A stretch of 32,437 nt of DNA from CAITSH01 sp964385505 (GCA_964385505.1 CAYLPI010000027.1:1-32437), one strand, 5' to 3'. Positions 16,696-24,846 are shown, numbered from the stretch's first letter. The notes: a model not told the origin generated them from the sequence alone. Program-made: numbers and translations.

Positions 16696-17901
16696 CTAAG
16701 CCGGCATCTTGCAGGCGGCAACCATGGTCGGATCATCGTCGAGAGCCTTGACGGCGATTTCAGACACGCGGTTCTCGTTGCCACGCACCTTGCGCAGATA
16801 ATGGTCCTGTATCGGGTTGTGCGCTTTGGACAGCGTCCAGGCGCCACGCGGGCTGTCGATCTTGGCTTTTTCCATGGCCTTGATCAGTTCCGCTTTTTTC
16901 GAAATATCGCCCTTGACCGCGTTGAGGCCGGCCGCGTAGAGCAGGCCCGAATCGTAGCCGGCGACGGCGTAGACGTCAGGTTGCAGCTTGTAGGTCTTGG
17001 CATACGACAGGCGAAAGGCCTTGTTCTTCGGCGTCTCGATGCCGTCGCCGTAGTGCAGCGCGGTCTCGACCCCTTCGGCCACACCGCCCATGCCCTCGAG
17101 CACGCCGTCGGTGAGAAAGCCCGGGCCGACCAGCGGCACCGACTTCATCAGGCCGGCTTGGGCGTAGTCCTTGAGATACTTGCCGGCGCCGGCGCCGGCA
17201 AAAAACGAGAACACTGCGTCGGGCTTGATGGAGGCGATTTCCGTCAGCAAGGCCTGGAATTCCACGTTGGGAAAGGGAATCCACAACTCCTTGGCGATCT
17301 TCTTGCCCGAGGCCTTGAGGAAGGCGTCCTTGAATCCCTTGACGCACTCCTCGCCGGCGGCGTAGCGCCAGGACAGCGTGACGACATTGTTGACCTTGGG
17401 GCGCTTGGCCATGACCGTGCCCATGGCAAAGCCCGACTGCCAGTTGGAAAACGAGGTGCGGAAAATGTTCGGCGCGCACAACGGGCCGGTGGCAGGCGCA
17501 AAGCCGGCGTTGGGAATGATGTGCAGCGTGCCCGCTTCCCTGGTGACGCGAATCATGCCGGCGGCAACGCCCGAGTGCACCGTACCCAGCAACATATCGA
17601 CCTTGTCGCGCGTAACCAGCTTGTTGACGTTGTCGGTGGACTTGGCCGGATCTGATTCGTCATCGACCTTGGAGAATTCGATCTCACGGCCGGCGAACTT
17701 GCCGCCCGCCTCGAGCAGCGCCAGCCGGAATCCGTTCTCGATGGCCACACCCAGCGGCGCGAAGGTGCCGGTATAAGGCAGCATCAGGCCGACCTTTATC
17801 TTCGCCGACTGGGCGCGAACAATGGCCGGAAATCCGGCCAGTCCGGCGGCGGCGCCGGAAGCAACTATGAATTTACGGCGGTCAAAAGTCTTGTTCGTCA
17901 T
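16696..17901 (-). CDS. ABC transporter substrate-binding protein (Peripla_BP_6/LivK type)
   Basis: From ATG 17901 the product has 401 residues. GGAGAA stands 5-6 bases upstream; a longer frame starting at 17925 lacks this. The N-terminus DRRKFIVASGAAAGLAGFPAI has a twin-arginine-like signal, so export may be by Tat. The mature part starts KIKVGLMLPYTGTFAPLGVA, typical of periplasmic binding proteins of the leucine/aromatic-acid ABC family. Relatives in aromatic degraders bind benzoates or phenylacetates, but the ligand cannot be fixed here. It heads livHMGF. Confidence 0.9.
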   Translation of the reverse strand: MTNKTFDRRKFIVASGAAAGLAGFPAIVRAQSAKIKVGLMLPYTGTFAPLGVAIENGFRLALLEAGGKFAGREIEFSKVDDESDPAKSTDNVNKLVTRDKVDMLLGTVHSGVAAGMIRVTREAGTLHIIPNAGFAPATGPLCAPNIFRTSFSNWQSGFAMGTVMAKRPKVNNVVTLSWRYAAGEECVKGFKDAFLKASGKKIAKELWIPFPNVEFQALLTEIASIKPDAVFSFFAGAGAGKYLKDYAQAGLMKSVPLVGPGFLTDGVLEGMGGVAEGVETALHYGDGIETPKNKAFRLSYAKTYKLQPDVYAVAGYDSGLLYAAGLNAVKGDISKKAELIKAMEKAKIDSPRGAWTLSKAHNPIQDHYLRKVRGNENRVSEIAVKALDDDPTMVAACKMPA

Positions 17902-17987
17902 GGCGTTCTCCTTGGTGTCGGGCAAATCAACGGGCTATTCTACCTAAGAACCTGGCTAAAAATGACCTCCTCAGAATTTGTCATTCC

Positions 17988-18066
17988 TGTCATTTCGAGG
18001 GCACAACCCGGAAAATCTGCTTCTGCATCAACCAGCAGCAGATTCCTCGTTTCACCCGGAATGACA
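17988..18066. repeat. Intergenic imperfect inverted repeat of about 79 bases
   Basis: Outer ends TGTCATT and AATGACA are perfectly complementary; inner AATCTGCT and AGCAGATT are also complementary, with imperfect sequence between. It resembles the dispersed TGTCATTtcgag-type palindromes of many bacterial genomes. It lies between the hpaB-like gene and the binding-protein gene, both read on the minus strand. A related half lies at 31828-31858. Confidence 0.65.
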
Positions 18067-18087
18067 GTGCCCCTCTGGCCGCAACGC

Positions 18088-19530
18088 TCAGGCCGGCACG
18101 TCGTAGCTTGCCAGCAGGTCGTCCACCACACCGTGCAATTCGTCCCACGGCGTTTCACGGAAATTGTGGTTGCGCACGATAAAGGACGCCCCGGCGTAGA
18201 ACTTTTCGTATTGCTGGTGGCGTCCGGCGAACTCCGAACCGACCAGGTCCCAGGCAAGTTTGAACAGCTTCATGCGCGCGGTTGCGCCCATTTGCGGCGT
18301 CTGCCAGTATTGCTCGAACATCGTGCGCATCGCCGGATCCTTCATCACCGAAATATCGGCCGGCATCTGGAATACGCCGCCGCCGCACAATTCGCGTATG
18401 GAGTCAATGATGCCCGAATGGTTTTCGGTGCACCAGTTGAGGCCGGCGTACATGTAGCGCCGGTTGTAGGTCTTGAACCCGGCCGGCCAGTCCTCGGCGT
18501 CCTGGATCTGTCCGGCGATGATGCCTCCCAACGTTGCTTCCAGCGCCGCCAGCCGCCCCAGCGTTTCGCGCACCGCCGGAATCTGGTCCGCCCCGGAAGC
18601 CTGGGTGATGCGCGAGGCGAGCCCGACCAGCAGGCGCATCTTGGCGTGAAAGCGCACATTGGACTGGTGGTTGCCGTAGCAATGCGCCGGCGTCTTGATG
18701 TAGATGTCGCGCGCCAGCACCGCATCGTTATGCACAAACACCTTCTCCCATGGCACCTTCACCTCGTCGCACATCACCATGCTGTCGGTCTCGTCAAAGC
18801 GGTGGGCGAGCGGGCTGTCGAACTCGACCTGGGCGTCGCGCTCGAAGGGCTTGCGCGACCACAGCGTCAGGCCTTTGGCGTTGCAGGGCACGGCGCAGGT
18901 CACCGACTCGGCCAGTTGCGTCGGCGCCAGCGGAATCAGGTTGCCTATCCATATTTCATTCGCAAACACCGCGCCGGTGGCGAGCATTTTCATGCCGGAA
19001 ATCACGAGGCCGTCGTCGTCCTCGCGCACCACGCGCAAGGTGGGGATGGGCATGTTCTGCTTGACGTAGAACTCCGGGTTGCGCGCCGCCTGCGGCGGAA
19101 TCACGGCGTAGCAGGCGTAGATGTCGTTGCTGCGCATGTGCTCGTAATACGCCGTCAGGTTGCCGGCGTACTTGCCGAAGACCTCGGGGCAGATCGACAT
19201 GCCGGCGACAAAGCTGGCGACGTGGTCTGGCGAGCGGCCGAGCAGACCGTGGCTCATCGCGGCGATCTTGCGGTGCAGCGCGGTGCGTTTTTCCAGGTCT
19301 TCGCGCGAGCGGGCGCGCAGAAAGTAGGCGCTGTAGCGCCTGCCGCCCTCGGTGAAACTCGCCGCGTCGCGGTTTTCCGGCGCCGCCTTCAGGTCGTAGA
19401 TGGCGGCAATGCTGTGCGCGGCGTTGCGAAAGGCCGGATGGCTGGTGACGTCGGTGACTTTTTCCGAGCCGATATAGACGACGCGGCCGTCGCGCAGGGA
19501 TTCGAGATGTTCGGCGCCGGTCTTGAGCAT
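18088..19530 (-). CDS. HpaB-family flavin-dependent monooxygenase (4-hydroxyphenylacetate 3-hydroxylase-like)
   Basis: The 480-residue protein matches the HpaB/PvcC oxygenase layout. It starts with GAEHLESLRDGRVVYIGSEK, has SFVAGMSICPEVFGKYAGNL, and a C-terminal domain including FKTYNRRYMYAGLNWCTENH and ELCGGGVFQMPADIS. These enzymes use reduced FADH2 and oxygen to hydroxylate phenols or related substrates. The flavin reductase (HpaC) partner is not in the window. It follows a cupin gene after 65 bases and a MarR gene, with which it probably forms an operon, and precedes an ABC importer. The phenolic substrate is unknown; close relatives act on phenylacetates, chlorophenols, or pyoverdine-type precursors. 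Confidence 0.85.
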   Translation of the reverse strand: MLKTGAEHLESLRDGRVVYIGSEKVTDVTSHPAFRNAAHSIAAIYDLKAAPENRDAASFTEGGRRYSAYFLRARSREDLEKRTALHRKIAAMSHGLLGRSPDHVASFVAGMSICPEVFGKYAGNLTAYYEHMRSNDIYACYAVIPPQAARNPEFYVKQNMPIPTLRVVREDDDGLVISGMKMLATGAVFANEIWIGNLIPLAPTQLAESVTCAVPCNAKGLTLWSRKPFERDAQVEFDSPLAHRFDETDSMVMCDEVKVPWEKVFVHNDAVLARDIYIKTPAHCYGNHQSNVRFHAKMRLLVGLASRITQASGADQIPAVRETLGRLAALEATLGGIIAGQIQDAEDWPAGFKTYNRRYMYAGLNWCTENHSGIIDSIRELCGGGVFQMPADISVMKDPAMRTMFEQYWQTPQMGATARMKLFKLAWDLVGSEFAGRHQQYEKFYAGASFIVRNHNFRETPWDELHGVVDDLLASYDVPA

Positions 19531-19595
19531 GGCGGGACTCCGGTGAGGTGGAATGCAGGGGCGCCCGCAGGCACCCGGTGATGACAGACCGCGGC

Positions 19596-19985
19596 TTATT
19601 TCTTGCCGCTGGTCTCGTAATAATGGATCTCGTAGAGCAGGCAGCCCTGTTTCGAGGTAAAAGGGCCGTGATGCGCGCCCGGCGGACGGCAGGCATAGGT
19701 GAAGGCCTCGGAGGCCTTGCCGCCCTGCCCCTTGTCGTCATTACCGACGATGAGGTCGCCCTGGAACAGGAACACCTCTTCCCAGTGGTCGTGCACGAAT
19801 GGCACGGTGGAGAAGGCGCCGGGCAGCAGGCGCAGCAGGCGCGTGCGGCTGCCGCGCTTGGCCGTCTCGTCGATGTCCGAGGCAAGAATGAGCTGGGTAA
19901 AGCCCGGCGGGTATCCCGGCGGCACCTCCCAGCGCGGATCGTTCAGGTCAACGCCGACAAACTCAAGATGCTGTTTGGGTTTCAT
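19596..19985 (-). CDS. Cupin-domain protein
   Basis: The 129-residue protein has a cupin core: HDHWEEVFLFQGDLIV near residue 70, with His-x-His-x4-Glu-like metal-binding spacing, and PPGAHHGPF as motif 2. Cupins of this size include oxygenase-like, ChrR-like and isomerase proteins, and the role is not predictable. CGGAGA precedes the start ATG at 19985. It lies 18 bases after marR and 65 bases before the HpaB-like gene, so it probably shares their function in aromatic turnover. Confidence 0.8.
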   Translation of the reverse strand: MKPKQHLEFVGVDLNDPRWEVPPGYPPGFTQLILASDIDETAKRGSRTRLLRLLPGAFSTVPFVHDHWEEVFLFQGDLIVGNDDKGQGGKASEAFTYACRPPGAHHGPFTSKQGCLLYEIHYYETSGKK

Positions 19986-20003
19986 GGAATCTCCGAAAAA
20001 AAA

Positions 20004-20639
20004 TCAGGCCGCCCGCGCGGCCTGTTGTTGGGTCACTTGTGCAACCAGGAATCCGGACAAGGCCACGCCGCGGTCGCCGCTGGCGACCAGTTCGCGCGCC
20101 AGCGCCGACAGCGCCTCGAACCGGCGCCTGTCGAAATGTTCAAACAGCACGTCGTTGACCTGCTGCTGGTAGGGGACGAGCGTGCGCGCCAGCGCCTCGC
20201 CCGCCGGGGTCAGCGCCAGTAGCACCTTGCGCCCGTCGGCCGGGTCTGTGCTTTTTTTCAGCACGCCGCGTTCCACCAGCTTGGCCGCCTCTATGGTGGT
20301 GAAGGCGCCGCTGCGATGCAGCCGCGCGGCAACATGGCCGACCGTGATGCCGCCCGGCCTGGCGTTGCCCGTATTGGCGTTGCCCACCCTGGCCACCAGC
20401 CTGGCGTCCGCGGCGGCACCGAAGCGGCGCACGATCATGAAAATCTCGTACTGGACGCCGGTCAGCCCGATGATCGCGCCAAAGCCGTCGCGGCAGGCGG
20501 CGAGGTGGTGGGTATAGGCCATCAAGTCGTGGATGAGGTCGCGAAACGCCTCGTCCGATCCGTCGACCAGCATCGCCGGCCGCGAAATGGTGCGCAGTTC
20601 GCTCCTGGATTTTTTGCCGTTTGCCTTGACGTTAGCCAT
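20004..20639 (-). CDS. MarR family transcriptional regulator
   Basis: The 211-residue protein is longer than the usual ~150 residues of MarR. It has an N-terminal basic extension, a winged helix (ITVGHVAARLHRSGAFTTIEAAKLVERGVL, then the wing DPADGRKVLLALTPAG) and a C-terminal dimerisation helix. An insertion with NANTGNARPGG interrupts the region before the recognition helix; its DNA has a duplicated TGGCGTTGCCC. The ATG at 20639 lacks a ribosome site and lies at the predicted transcription start, so translation may be leaderless. A perfect palindrome overlaps its promoter, suggesting self-repression released by an aromatic ligand. Confidence 0.88.
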   Translation of the reverse strand: MANVKANGKKSRSELRTISRPAMLVDGSDEAFRDLIHDLMAYTHHLAACRDGFGAIIGLTGVQYEIFMIVRRFGAAADARLVARVGNANTGNARPGGITVGHVAARLHRSGAFTTIEAAKLVERGVLKKSTDPADGRKVLLALTPAGEALARTLVPYQQQVNDVLFEHFDRRRFEALSALARELVASGDRGVALSGFLVAQVTQQQAARAA

Positions 20640-20645
20640 CGTGTC

Positions 20646-20674
20646 AAGCTACGCGCGAAAATTTGCTTTGTCAA
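20646..20674 (-). promoter_or_regulatory. Predicted marR promoter
   Basis: On the minus strand TTGACA (20674-20669) matches the -35 consensus exactly and TAGCTT (20651-20646) is a weak -10, with 17 bases between. The transcript would begin at or beside the ATG, consistent with no visible Shine-Dalgarno. Confidence 0.45.
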
Positions 20675-20698
20675 ATTAGCTTTGTTACAAAGCTAATT
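20674..20698. promoter_or_regulatory. Perfect palindromic operator for MarR
   Basis: AATTAGCTTTG (20674-20684) and CAAAGCTAATT (20688-20698) form a perfect 11-bp inverted repeat around TTA. Its edge overlaps the marR -35 box, and an extra half-site-like ATTTGCTTTG lies at 20661-20670. MarR dimers bind such sites. Confidence 0.75.
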
Positions 20699-20705
20699 GT
20701 GCTGA

Positions 20706-20735
20706 TTGGCACGGGCCGAAACCCGGCGCTAGAAT
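20706..20735 (+). promoter_or_regulatory. Predicted sigma-70 promoter for the GST gene
   Basis: TTGGCA (20706-20711) and TAGAAT (20730-20735) each match five of six consensus bases, spaced by 18. The start would be near 20742, about 40 bases before the GST ATG. The palindrome lies 8 bases upstream of the -35, so repression of this promoter is less certain than of marR. Confidence 0.5.
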
Positions 20736-20781
20736 GCGCTCGCGACCAGAACAAATGCCATAACCACCCAGGGAGACCAGC

Positions 20782-21411
20782 ATGCTCAAGCTCTACGGCC
20801 AATACCGCTCACGCGCCTTTCGCGTCGCCTGGCTTTGCAAGGAATCGGGCATCCCCTACGAACACGTCAACGTCACCATCAACGTCGAGGGCGCGCAGTC
20901 AAAGGAATCCTGGTTCAGCGCCATCAACCCCAATGCCCGCGTTCCGGCCATAGAGGAAGACGGCTTCGTCATGTGGGAGTCGGCCGCCATCAACCTCTAC
21001 CTGGCTGAAAAGTACAACAGCCCGCTGTGGCCGGCGACCCCGAAGGCGCGCGGCCGCATGCTGCAATGGGCGTTTTTCACCGCCAACGATGTCGAGCCAC
21101 ACATGGTCTCGGTGATGCAGCACCGCGTGATGTTCCCGCCGGAAAAGCGCAACACGGCGCTGGCCGATGCCTCTGACGCGGCGCTGCAGCCGCGGCTGCA
21201 GGTGCTTGATGAGCATCTGGCGAAGCACAAATTCTTCGGCGGCGCGCCTGAAAACCCAATATGGGACATGGCGGACTTCATGGTGGCCAGCGTCTGCTAT
21301 TCGTTTTTCGCCATGAAGTACGACCTTGGCAAGTACCCGCACTTCCAGTCCTGGCTCAACACCAGCGTCGAGCGCCCGCAGGCGAAGGAAGCGCGCAAGC
21401 TAAGAGAGTAG
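20782..21411 (+). CDS. Glutathione S-transferase
   Basis: The 209-residue protein begins MLKLYGQYRSRAFRVAWLCK, a thioredoxin-fold GST N-terminal domain, then NPNARVPAIEEDGFVMWESAAINLYLAEKY, containing the cis-proline VPAIE and the ES(A) glutathione-binding motif. The C-terminal helical domain follows (NPIWDMADFMVASVCYSFFA). AGGGAGA stands 7-9 bases before the ATG. GSTs in aromatic-degradation clusters handle dehalogenation, isomerisation or detoxification of electrophilic intermediates. It is divergent from marR, and the shared region suggests common control, but this is inferred. Confidence 0.88.
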   Translation: MLKLYGQYRSRAFRVAWLCKESGIPYEHVNVTINVEGAQSKESWFSAINPNARVPAIEEDGFVMWESAAINLYLAEKYNSPLWPATPKARGRMLQWAFFTANDVEPHMVSVMQHRVMFPPEKRNTALADASDAALQPRLQVLDEHLAKHKFFGGAPENPIWDMADFMVASVCYSFFAMKYDLGKYPHFQSWLNTSVERPQAKEARKLRE

Positions 21412-21443
21412 ATCAGCAAACGTTGAAAAGCCAAAAGCTTTCT

Positions 21444-21518
21444 ACCACAAAGAACACCGAGGGCACCGAGAGCCCCATGAGGTTTTTCTTTCTCCGTGTT
21501 CTCTGTGTTCTCAGTGGT
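21444..21518. repeat. Inverted-repeat element of the GAGAACACAGAG family, copy 1
   Basis: A 75-base element with ACCAC and GTGGT ends. Its left arm is made of AGAACACCGAG-type units and its right arm of the complementary CTCTGTGTTCTC units. It lies between the converging GST and benzoate-CoA ligase genes. Copy 2 is at 26536-26620. Confidence 0.8.
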
Positions 21519-21542
21519 GCGCGCTGCTGCCTTTGACTTTAT

Positions 21543-23144
21543 TTAGCCGCGCTGCCGCAGCTTGAAGCGCTGGATTTTTCCGGTCGCCGTCTTCGGCAAG
21601 TCGCTGACGAACTCGATGCTGCGCGGATACTTGAACGGGGCGAGGCGCGATTTCACGTGGGCCTTGAGCTCGTCTTCGCTGACCTTCTGTCCGGGTTTGA
21701 GCACGACATAGGCCTTGGGCTTGACCAGTTGCTCGTCGTCGGGCAGGCCGATCACCGCCGCTTCGAGCACCGCCGGGTGCGTCGCCAGCGCGCCCTCGAC
21801 CTCGAATGGCGATACGTAAATGCCGCCGACCTTGAGCATGTCGTCGGTACGCCCGGCATAGGTGTAATAACCGTCGGCATCGACCGAGTACTTGTCGCCG
21901 CTGCGCGTCCAGTCACCAAGAAAGGTGGCGTGCGTCCTGGCGCGGTTGTTCCAGTAACCGGCGGCGCTACTCGGCCCGGATATCTGCATCTCGCCGATCT
22001 GGCCGGTGCCCTGCATCAGGGCGCCGGTCTCATCGACCAGGCGCAAGTCGTATCCGGGCACCGCCTTGCCGGTGGTGCCGTAACGCACTTCGCCAGGCCG
22101 GTTCGAGAGGAATATGTGCAGCATTTCGGTCGAGCCTATGCCGTCGAGGATTTCAACGCAAAAATGCGCGGTCCAGCGATTGCCGATGTCGGCGGGCAAC
22201 GCCTCTCCCGCAGATGTACAGACACGCAGCGCGAGTTCCGCTTTTACCGGCAGCTCGGGACTGGCGAGCAGTGCCGCAAACAATGTCGGCACACCGTAGA
22301 ACACGGTCGGTTTTGGCGCGCCCTCGCCGCGCAGGCGCTTGAACACCGCCGCCGGCGTCGGCCGCTCGGCCATCAGGATGCTTGTCGCCCCCACAGCCAT
22401 CGGGAAAGTCAGCGCATTGCCCAGGCCATAGGCGAAAAACAGCTTGGCCGCCGAGAACACCACATCGCTCTCCTGCAGCCCCAGCACCGGTATGGCGTAG
22501 AGCTCGGCGGTCTGGATCAGGTGCGAATGCAGGTGCACCGTGCCTTTGGGCGCACCGGTGGACCCGGACGAATACAACCAGAAGCAAACGTCATCGCTGG
22601 TGGTCGGTGCGGTCTCGAATTTCGTTCCGGCCCTGCCCATCGCCTGCGCAAGGCGGTGATGGCGGTGGCCGAACTGTCCTGACACCAGCACGTGCTGCAG
22701 GAAGGGCAGCTTGATCGGCTCGGCATCGAGCAGCGGCGCGACGGCCGGCAGCAGGGCCTCGGACACGACCAGCGCCCTGGCGCGGCTGTCGCAGAGCATG
22801 TATTCGTAATCGGCGGTGGTGAGCAGCGTGTTGACCGCGACCGGCACGATACCGGCCTTGATGGCGCCCAGAAACACCGCGACAAAGTCGACCGTATCGA
22901 GATGGGCCAGAACGATGCGGTCTTCCATTTGCAGGCCCAGCGCGACCAGCGCGTTGGCCGCGCGGTTGACGCGCTCGGCCAGTTCGCCGTAGGTCACCGC
23001 GCCGGCATCGTCGATGAACGCAATCTTCGCGGCGCGGCCGGCGGCGAGATTGCGCTCGATCAGGTCGAAGGCGGCGTTGTAGTCACGCGGAATGCTGACG
23101 CGCGGCGGACTGCTGCTGTGGTCGGCCGATGACAAACCGGGCAT
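21543..23144 (-). CDS. bclA: Benzoate-CoA ligase
   Basis: The 533-residue AMP-forming ligase has P-loop YSSGSTGAPKGTVH, the adenylate motif YGTTGKAVPGYDLRLVDETG, and the C-terminal DDMLKVGGIYVSPFEVE and hinge/lysine TATGKIQRFKLR. The WLYSSGSTGAPKGTVHLH and VCTSAGEALPADIGNRW blocks, with the NTLLTTADYEYML stretch, fit benzoate-CoA ligases. It converts benzoate, ATP and CoA to benzoyl-CoA. GGAGGAGAG precedes the ATG by 6 bases. The box genes diverge beyond a flavodoxin gene, so this is the entry step of the pathway. Related 4-hydroxybenzoate or aminobenzoate ligases cannot be fully excluded. Confidence 0.9.
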   Translation of the reverse strand: MPGLSSADHSSSPPRVSIPRDYNAAFDLIERNLAAGRAAKIAFIDDAGAVTYGELAERVNRAANALVALGLQMEDRIVLAHLDTVDFVAVFLGAIKAGIVPVAVNTLLTTADYEYMLCDSRARALVVSEALLPAVAPLLDAEPIKLPFLQHVLVSGQFGHRHHRLAQAMGRAGTKFETAPTTSDDVCFWLYSSGSTGAPKGTVHLHSHLIQTAELYAIPVLGLQESDVVFSAAKLFFAYGLGNALTFPMAVGATSILMAERPTPAAVFKRLRGEGAPKPTVFYGVPTLFAALLASPELPVKAELALRVCTSAGEALPADIGNRWTAHFCVEILDGIGSTEMLHIFLSNRPGEVRYGTTGKAVPGYDLRLVDETGALMQGTGQIGEMQISGPSSAAGYWNNRARTHATFLGDWTRSGDKYSVDADGYYTYAGRTDDMLKVGGIYVSPFEVEGALATHPAVLEAAVIGLPDDEQLVKPKAYVVLKPGQKVSEDELKAHVKSRLAPFKYPRSIEFVSDLPKTATGKIQRFKLRQRG

Positions 23145-23221
23145 TGCGCTCTCCTCCAGACTATTGCCGCCGCTACTTCGTCGGCATGCGATTCATTACG
23201 GACAATGCAAACTGCCGGAGC

Positions 23222-23698
23222 TCAACCGGTCAGGGTTTCCCTGCTGCCGCATAGCGCGGCCCATTGCTGCACCCACTCGAGTGCGACCTCTTCCGGCATG
23301 GTACCGGCCGATGCATCATGCAACAGCACCTCGCCGATGCGCACAGCCCCCAGTTCGGCCAGCAGCGCGTCGAATTTCTTGCCGCCAAAACAAAAAGTGT
23401 CGCCGTAAGTCCGGTCGCCCAGCGCGAACACGCCGTAGCGTACGCCGGACAGGTCTGGCCGCAGGCTTTGCAGCGATTCGTAGAACGCCTTGGCGTTGTC
23501 CGGCACGTCGCCCTGGCCGTAGGTGGAGGTGCAGACGAGGAAGAGACCGCCTGCGGCGAACACCGCGGCGTCGAGTTTGTCCATTTCCAGCGTGCGCACG
23601 CGGGTTTCGCCGTCGTCGAGCGTGAGCTCGATCTCCTGCGCAACCAGTTGCGCGGTACCGGTCATGGTGCCGACAAGAATGGTGAGATCAAGAGGCAT
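23222..23698 (-). CDS. Flavodoxin-like FMN protein
   Basis: From ATG 23698 the product has 158 residues and a single flavodoxin domain. GTMTGTAQLVA near residue 10 matches the FMN phosphate loop, TSTYGQGDVPDNA the 50s loop, and FALGDRTYGDTFCFGGKKFD the third FMN-contact segment. These match MioC/flavodoxin and the FMN module of diflavin reductases, but no reductase domain follows. It is an electron-transfer protein. It lies 77 bases upstream of bclA on the same strand and diverges from boxR. No good Shine-Dalgarno is seen; the open frame extends upstream to 24193 but that part overlaps the promoter and boxR. Its partner is not known. Confidence 0.82.
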   Translation of the reverse strand: MPLDLTILVGTMTGTAQLVAQEIELTLDDGETRVRTLEMDKLDAAVFAAGGLFLVCTSTYGQGDVPDNAKAFYESLQSLRPDLSGVRYGVFALGDRTYGDTFCFGGKKFDALLAELGAVRIGEVLLHDASAGTMPEEVALEWVQQWAALCGSRETLTG

Positions 23699-23784
23699 GG
23701 ATTGTTCAGTGTCAGGTGCGCTGACGCACAGGTGCGGCGCACCATTGTGCAACAGCGCCGTATTCTTGCGCTTCCATCGGAGTA

Positions 23785-23812
23785 TTGCAATTTTCGTGGT
23801 TGGCACTATAAT
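23785..23812 (+). promoter_or_regulatory. Predicted boxR-boxC-boxB promoter
   Basis: A perfect -10 TATAAT (23807-23812) follows TTGCAA (23785-23790; 4 of 6 of the -35) with a 16-base spacer. The start would be near 23819. The -35 contains a TGCA core. Confidence 0.6.
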
Positions 23813-23828
23813 TCCATAAAATTCGCAT

Positions 23829-23846
23829 TGCAAGCAATATATTGCA
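23829..23846. promoter_or_regulatory. Predicted BoxR operator with paired TGCA half-sites
   Basis: TGCA occurs at 23829-23832 and 23843-23846, just after the predicted start. GCAATATATTGC (23834-23845) is a perfect 12-base palindrome. Further TGCA cores stand at 23786 and 23748. BzdR/BoxR regulators are known to use TGCA-containing operators. Confidence 0.6.
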
Positions 23847-23880
23847 CAGGCACCTTGCCCCGAACGAGACAGGCCAAACC

Positions 23881-24846
23881 ATGCACCCCCCCGTCCACCC
23901 CGTTTCCTCTGGCGCCCGCAAGCGTGCCGCAGCCGCCGCATCCGAACATCCGGCGGCTGAGGAAGCCCTCCTGCAGGCACTCGGCGAGCGCGTACGCGAT
24001 GCGCGTGCCGACCTCGGCATGACGCGACGCAGCCTGGCGCAGCAGTCAGGCGTGTCGGAGCGCTATCTCGCGCTGCTCGAAAACGGTCACGGCAATATTT
24101 CCATCGTGCTGTTGCTGCGCGTTGCCAAGGCCCTCGACCTGCCCATTGCCGCGCTGCTCTCGCGCCGCGCACCGGGCGCGAAGACGGCGGCACAACAGGC
24201 CGAACTCGAACTGATCAATGCCATGCTGCTGCGCCTGCCGGTGCAAAAGCTGCCGGCAGTGCGCATCGAATTGCGCAACCGCTTCGGCAAGCTGCTGGAT
24301 GCGCGCAAACTCAAGAGCGGGCGCATCGCACTTATCGGCCTGCGCGGCGCCGGAAAGTCAACGCTTGGCGGGCAACTCGCCGCGACGCTGGCCATGCCTT
24401 TCATCGAACTCGATCGCGAGATAGAGCGCGAAGCGGGCACCAGCCTGTCGGAGATATTCCTGCTCTATGGACAAGAGGGTTACCGCCGCCACGAAAAGCG
24501 CTGCCTCGAGCAGGTCATCGACCGCAACGAACGCGTGATCATTGCCACCGGCGGCAGCCTGGTATCCGAAGCGCAGACCTTCGAACTGCTGCTCAACACC
24601 TGCACCACCGTATGGGTCAAGGCCCTGCCCGAAGAGCACATGACGCGCGTGATGGCACAGGGCGACACGCGTCCGATGGCCGGCAACCGCGAGGCGATGC
24701 AAGACCTGGTGCGCATTCTTGAGAACCGCTCACCCTTGTACGGCCAGGCGGATATCATCATAGACACCGGCGGCAAGGCGGCCGACAAAAGCCTGCGCGA
24801 ACTGACCGCGGCGATCACGCGGAAAATGGAGGAGCACACCACATGA
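23881..24846 (+). CDS. boxR: BoxR-type regulator (XRE helix-turn-helix plus shikimate-kinase-like domain)
   Basis: The 321-residue protein has an XRE helix-turn-helix (about residues 36-91, LAQQSGVSERYLALLENGHGNIS) and a shikimate-kinase-like domain with intact P-loop GLRGAGKS (153-160). This fusion is the BoxR/BzdR arrangement, which represses box or bzd genes until benzoyl-CoA binds the kinase-like domain. It starts the transcript with boxC and boxB: its TGA overlaps the boxC ATG as ATGA. Start choice is ATG 23881; a TTG at 23842 would overlap the operator. The basis is family knowledge plus domain order. Confidence 0.9.
   Translation: MHPPVHPVSSGARKRAAAAASEHPAAEEALLQALGERVRDARADLGMTRRSLAQQSGVSERYLALLENGHGNISIVLLLRVAKALDLPIAALLSRRAPGAKTAAQQAELELINAMLLRLPVQKLPAVRIELRNRFGKLLDARKLKSGRIALIGLRGAGKSTLGGQLAATLAMPFIELDREIEREAGTSLSEIFLLYGQEGYRRHEKRCLEQVIDRNERVIIATGGSLVSEAQTFELLLNTCTTVWVKALPEEHMTRVMAQGDTRPMAGNREAMQDLVRILENRSPLYGQADIIIDTGGKAADKSLRELTAAITRKMEEHTT

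Noticed and set aside
17962..19581. Long plus-strand frame (539 codons) antisense to the HpaB-like gene
   Set aside because: The minus strand encodes a clear HpaB-family enzyme; the opposite frame has shadow composition.
23699..24193. Extended open frame upstream of the flavodoxin
   Set aside because: It crosses the predicted boxR promoter and the boxR coding region on the other strand; flavodoxin homology begins at MPLDLTILVG.
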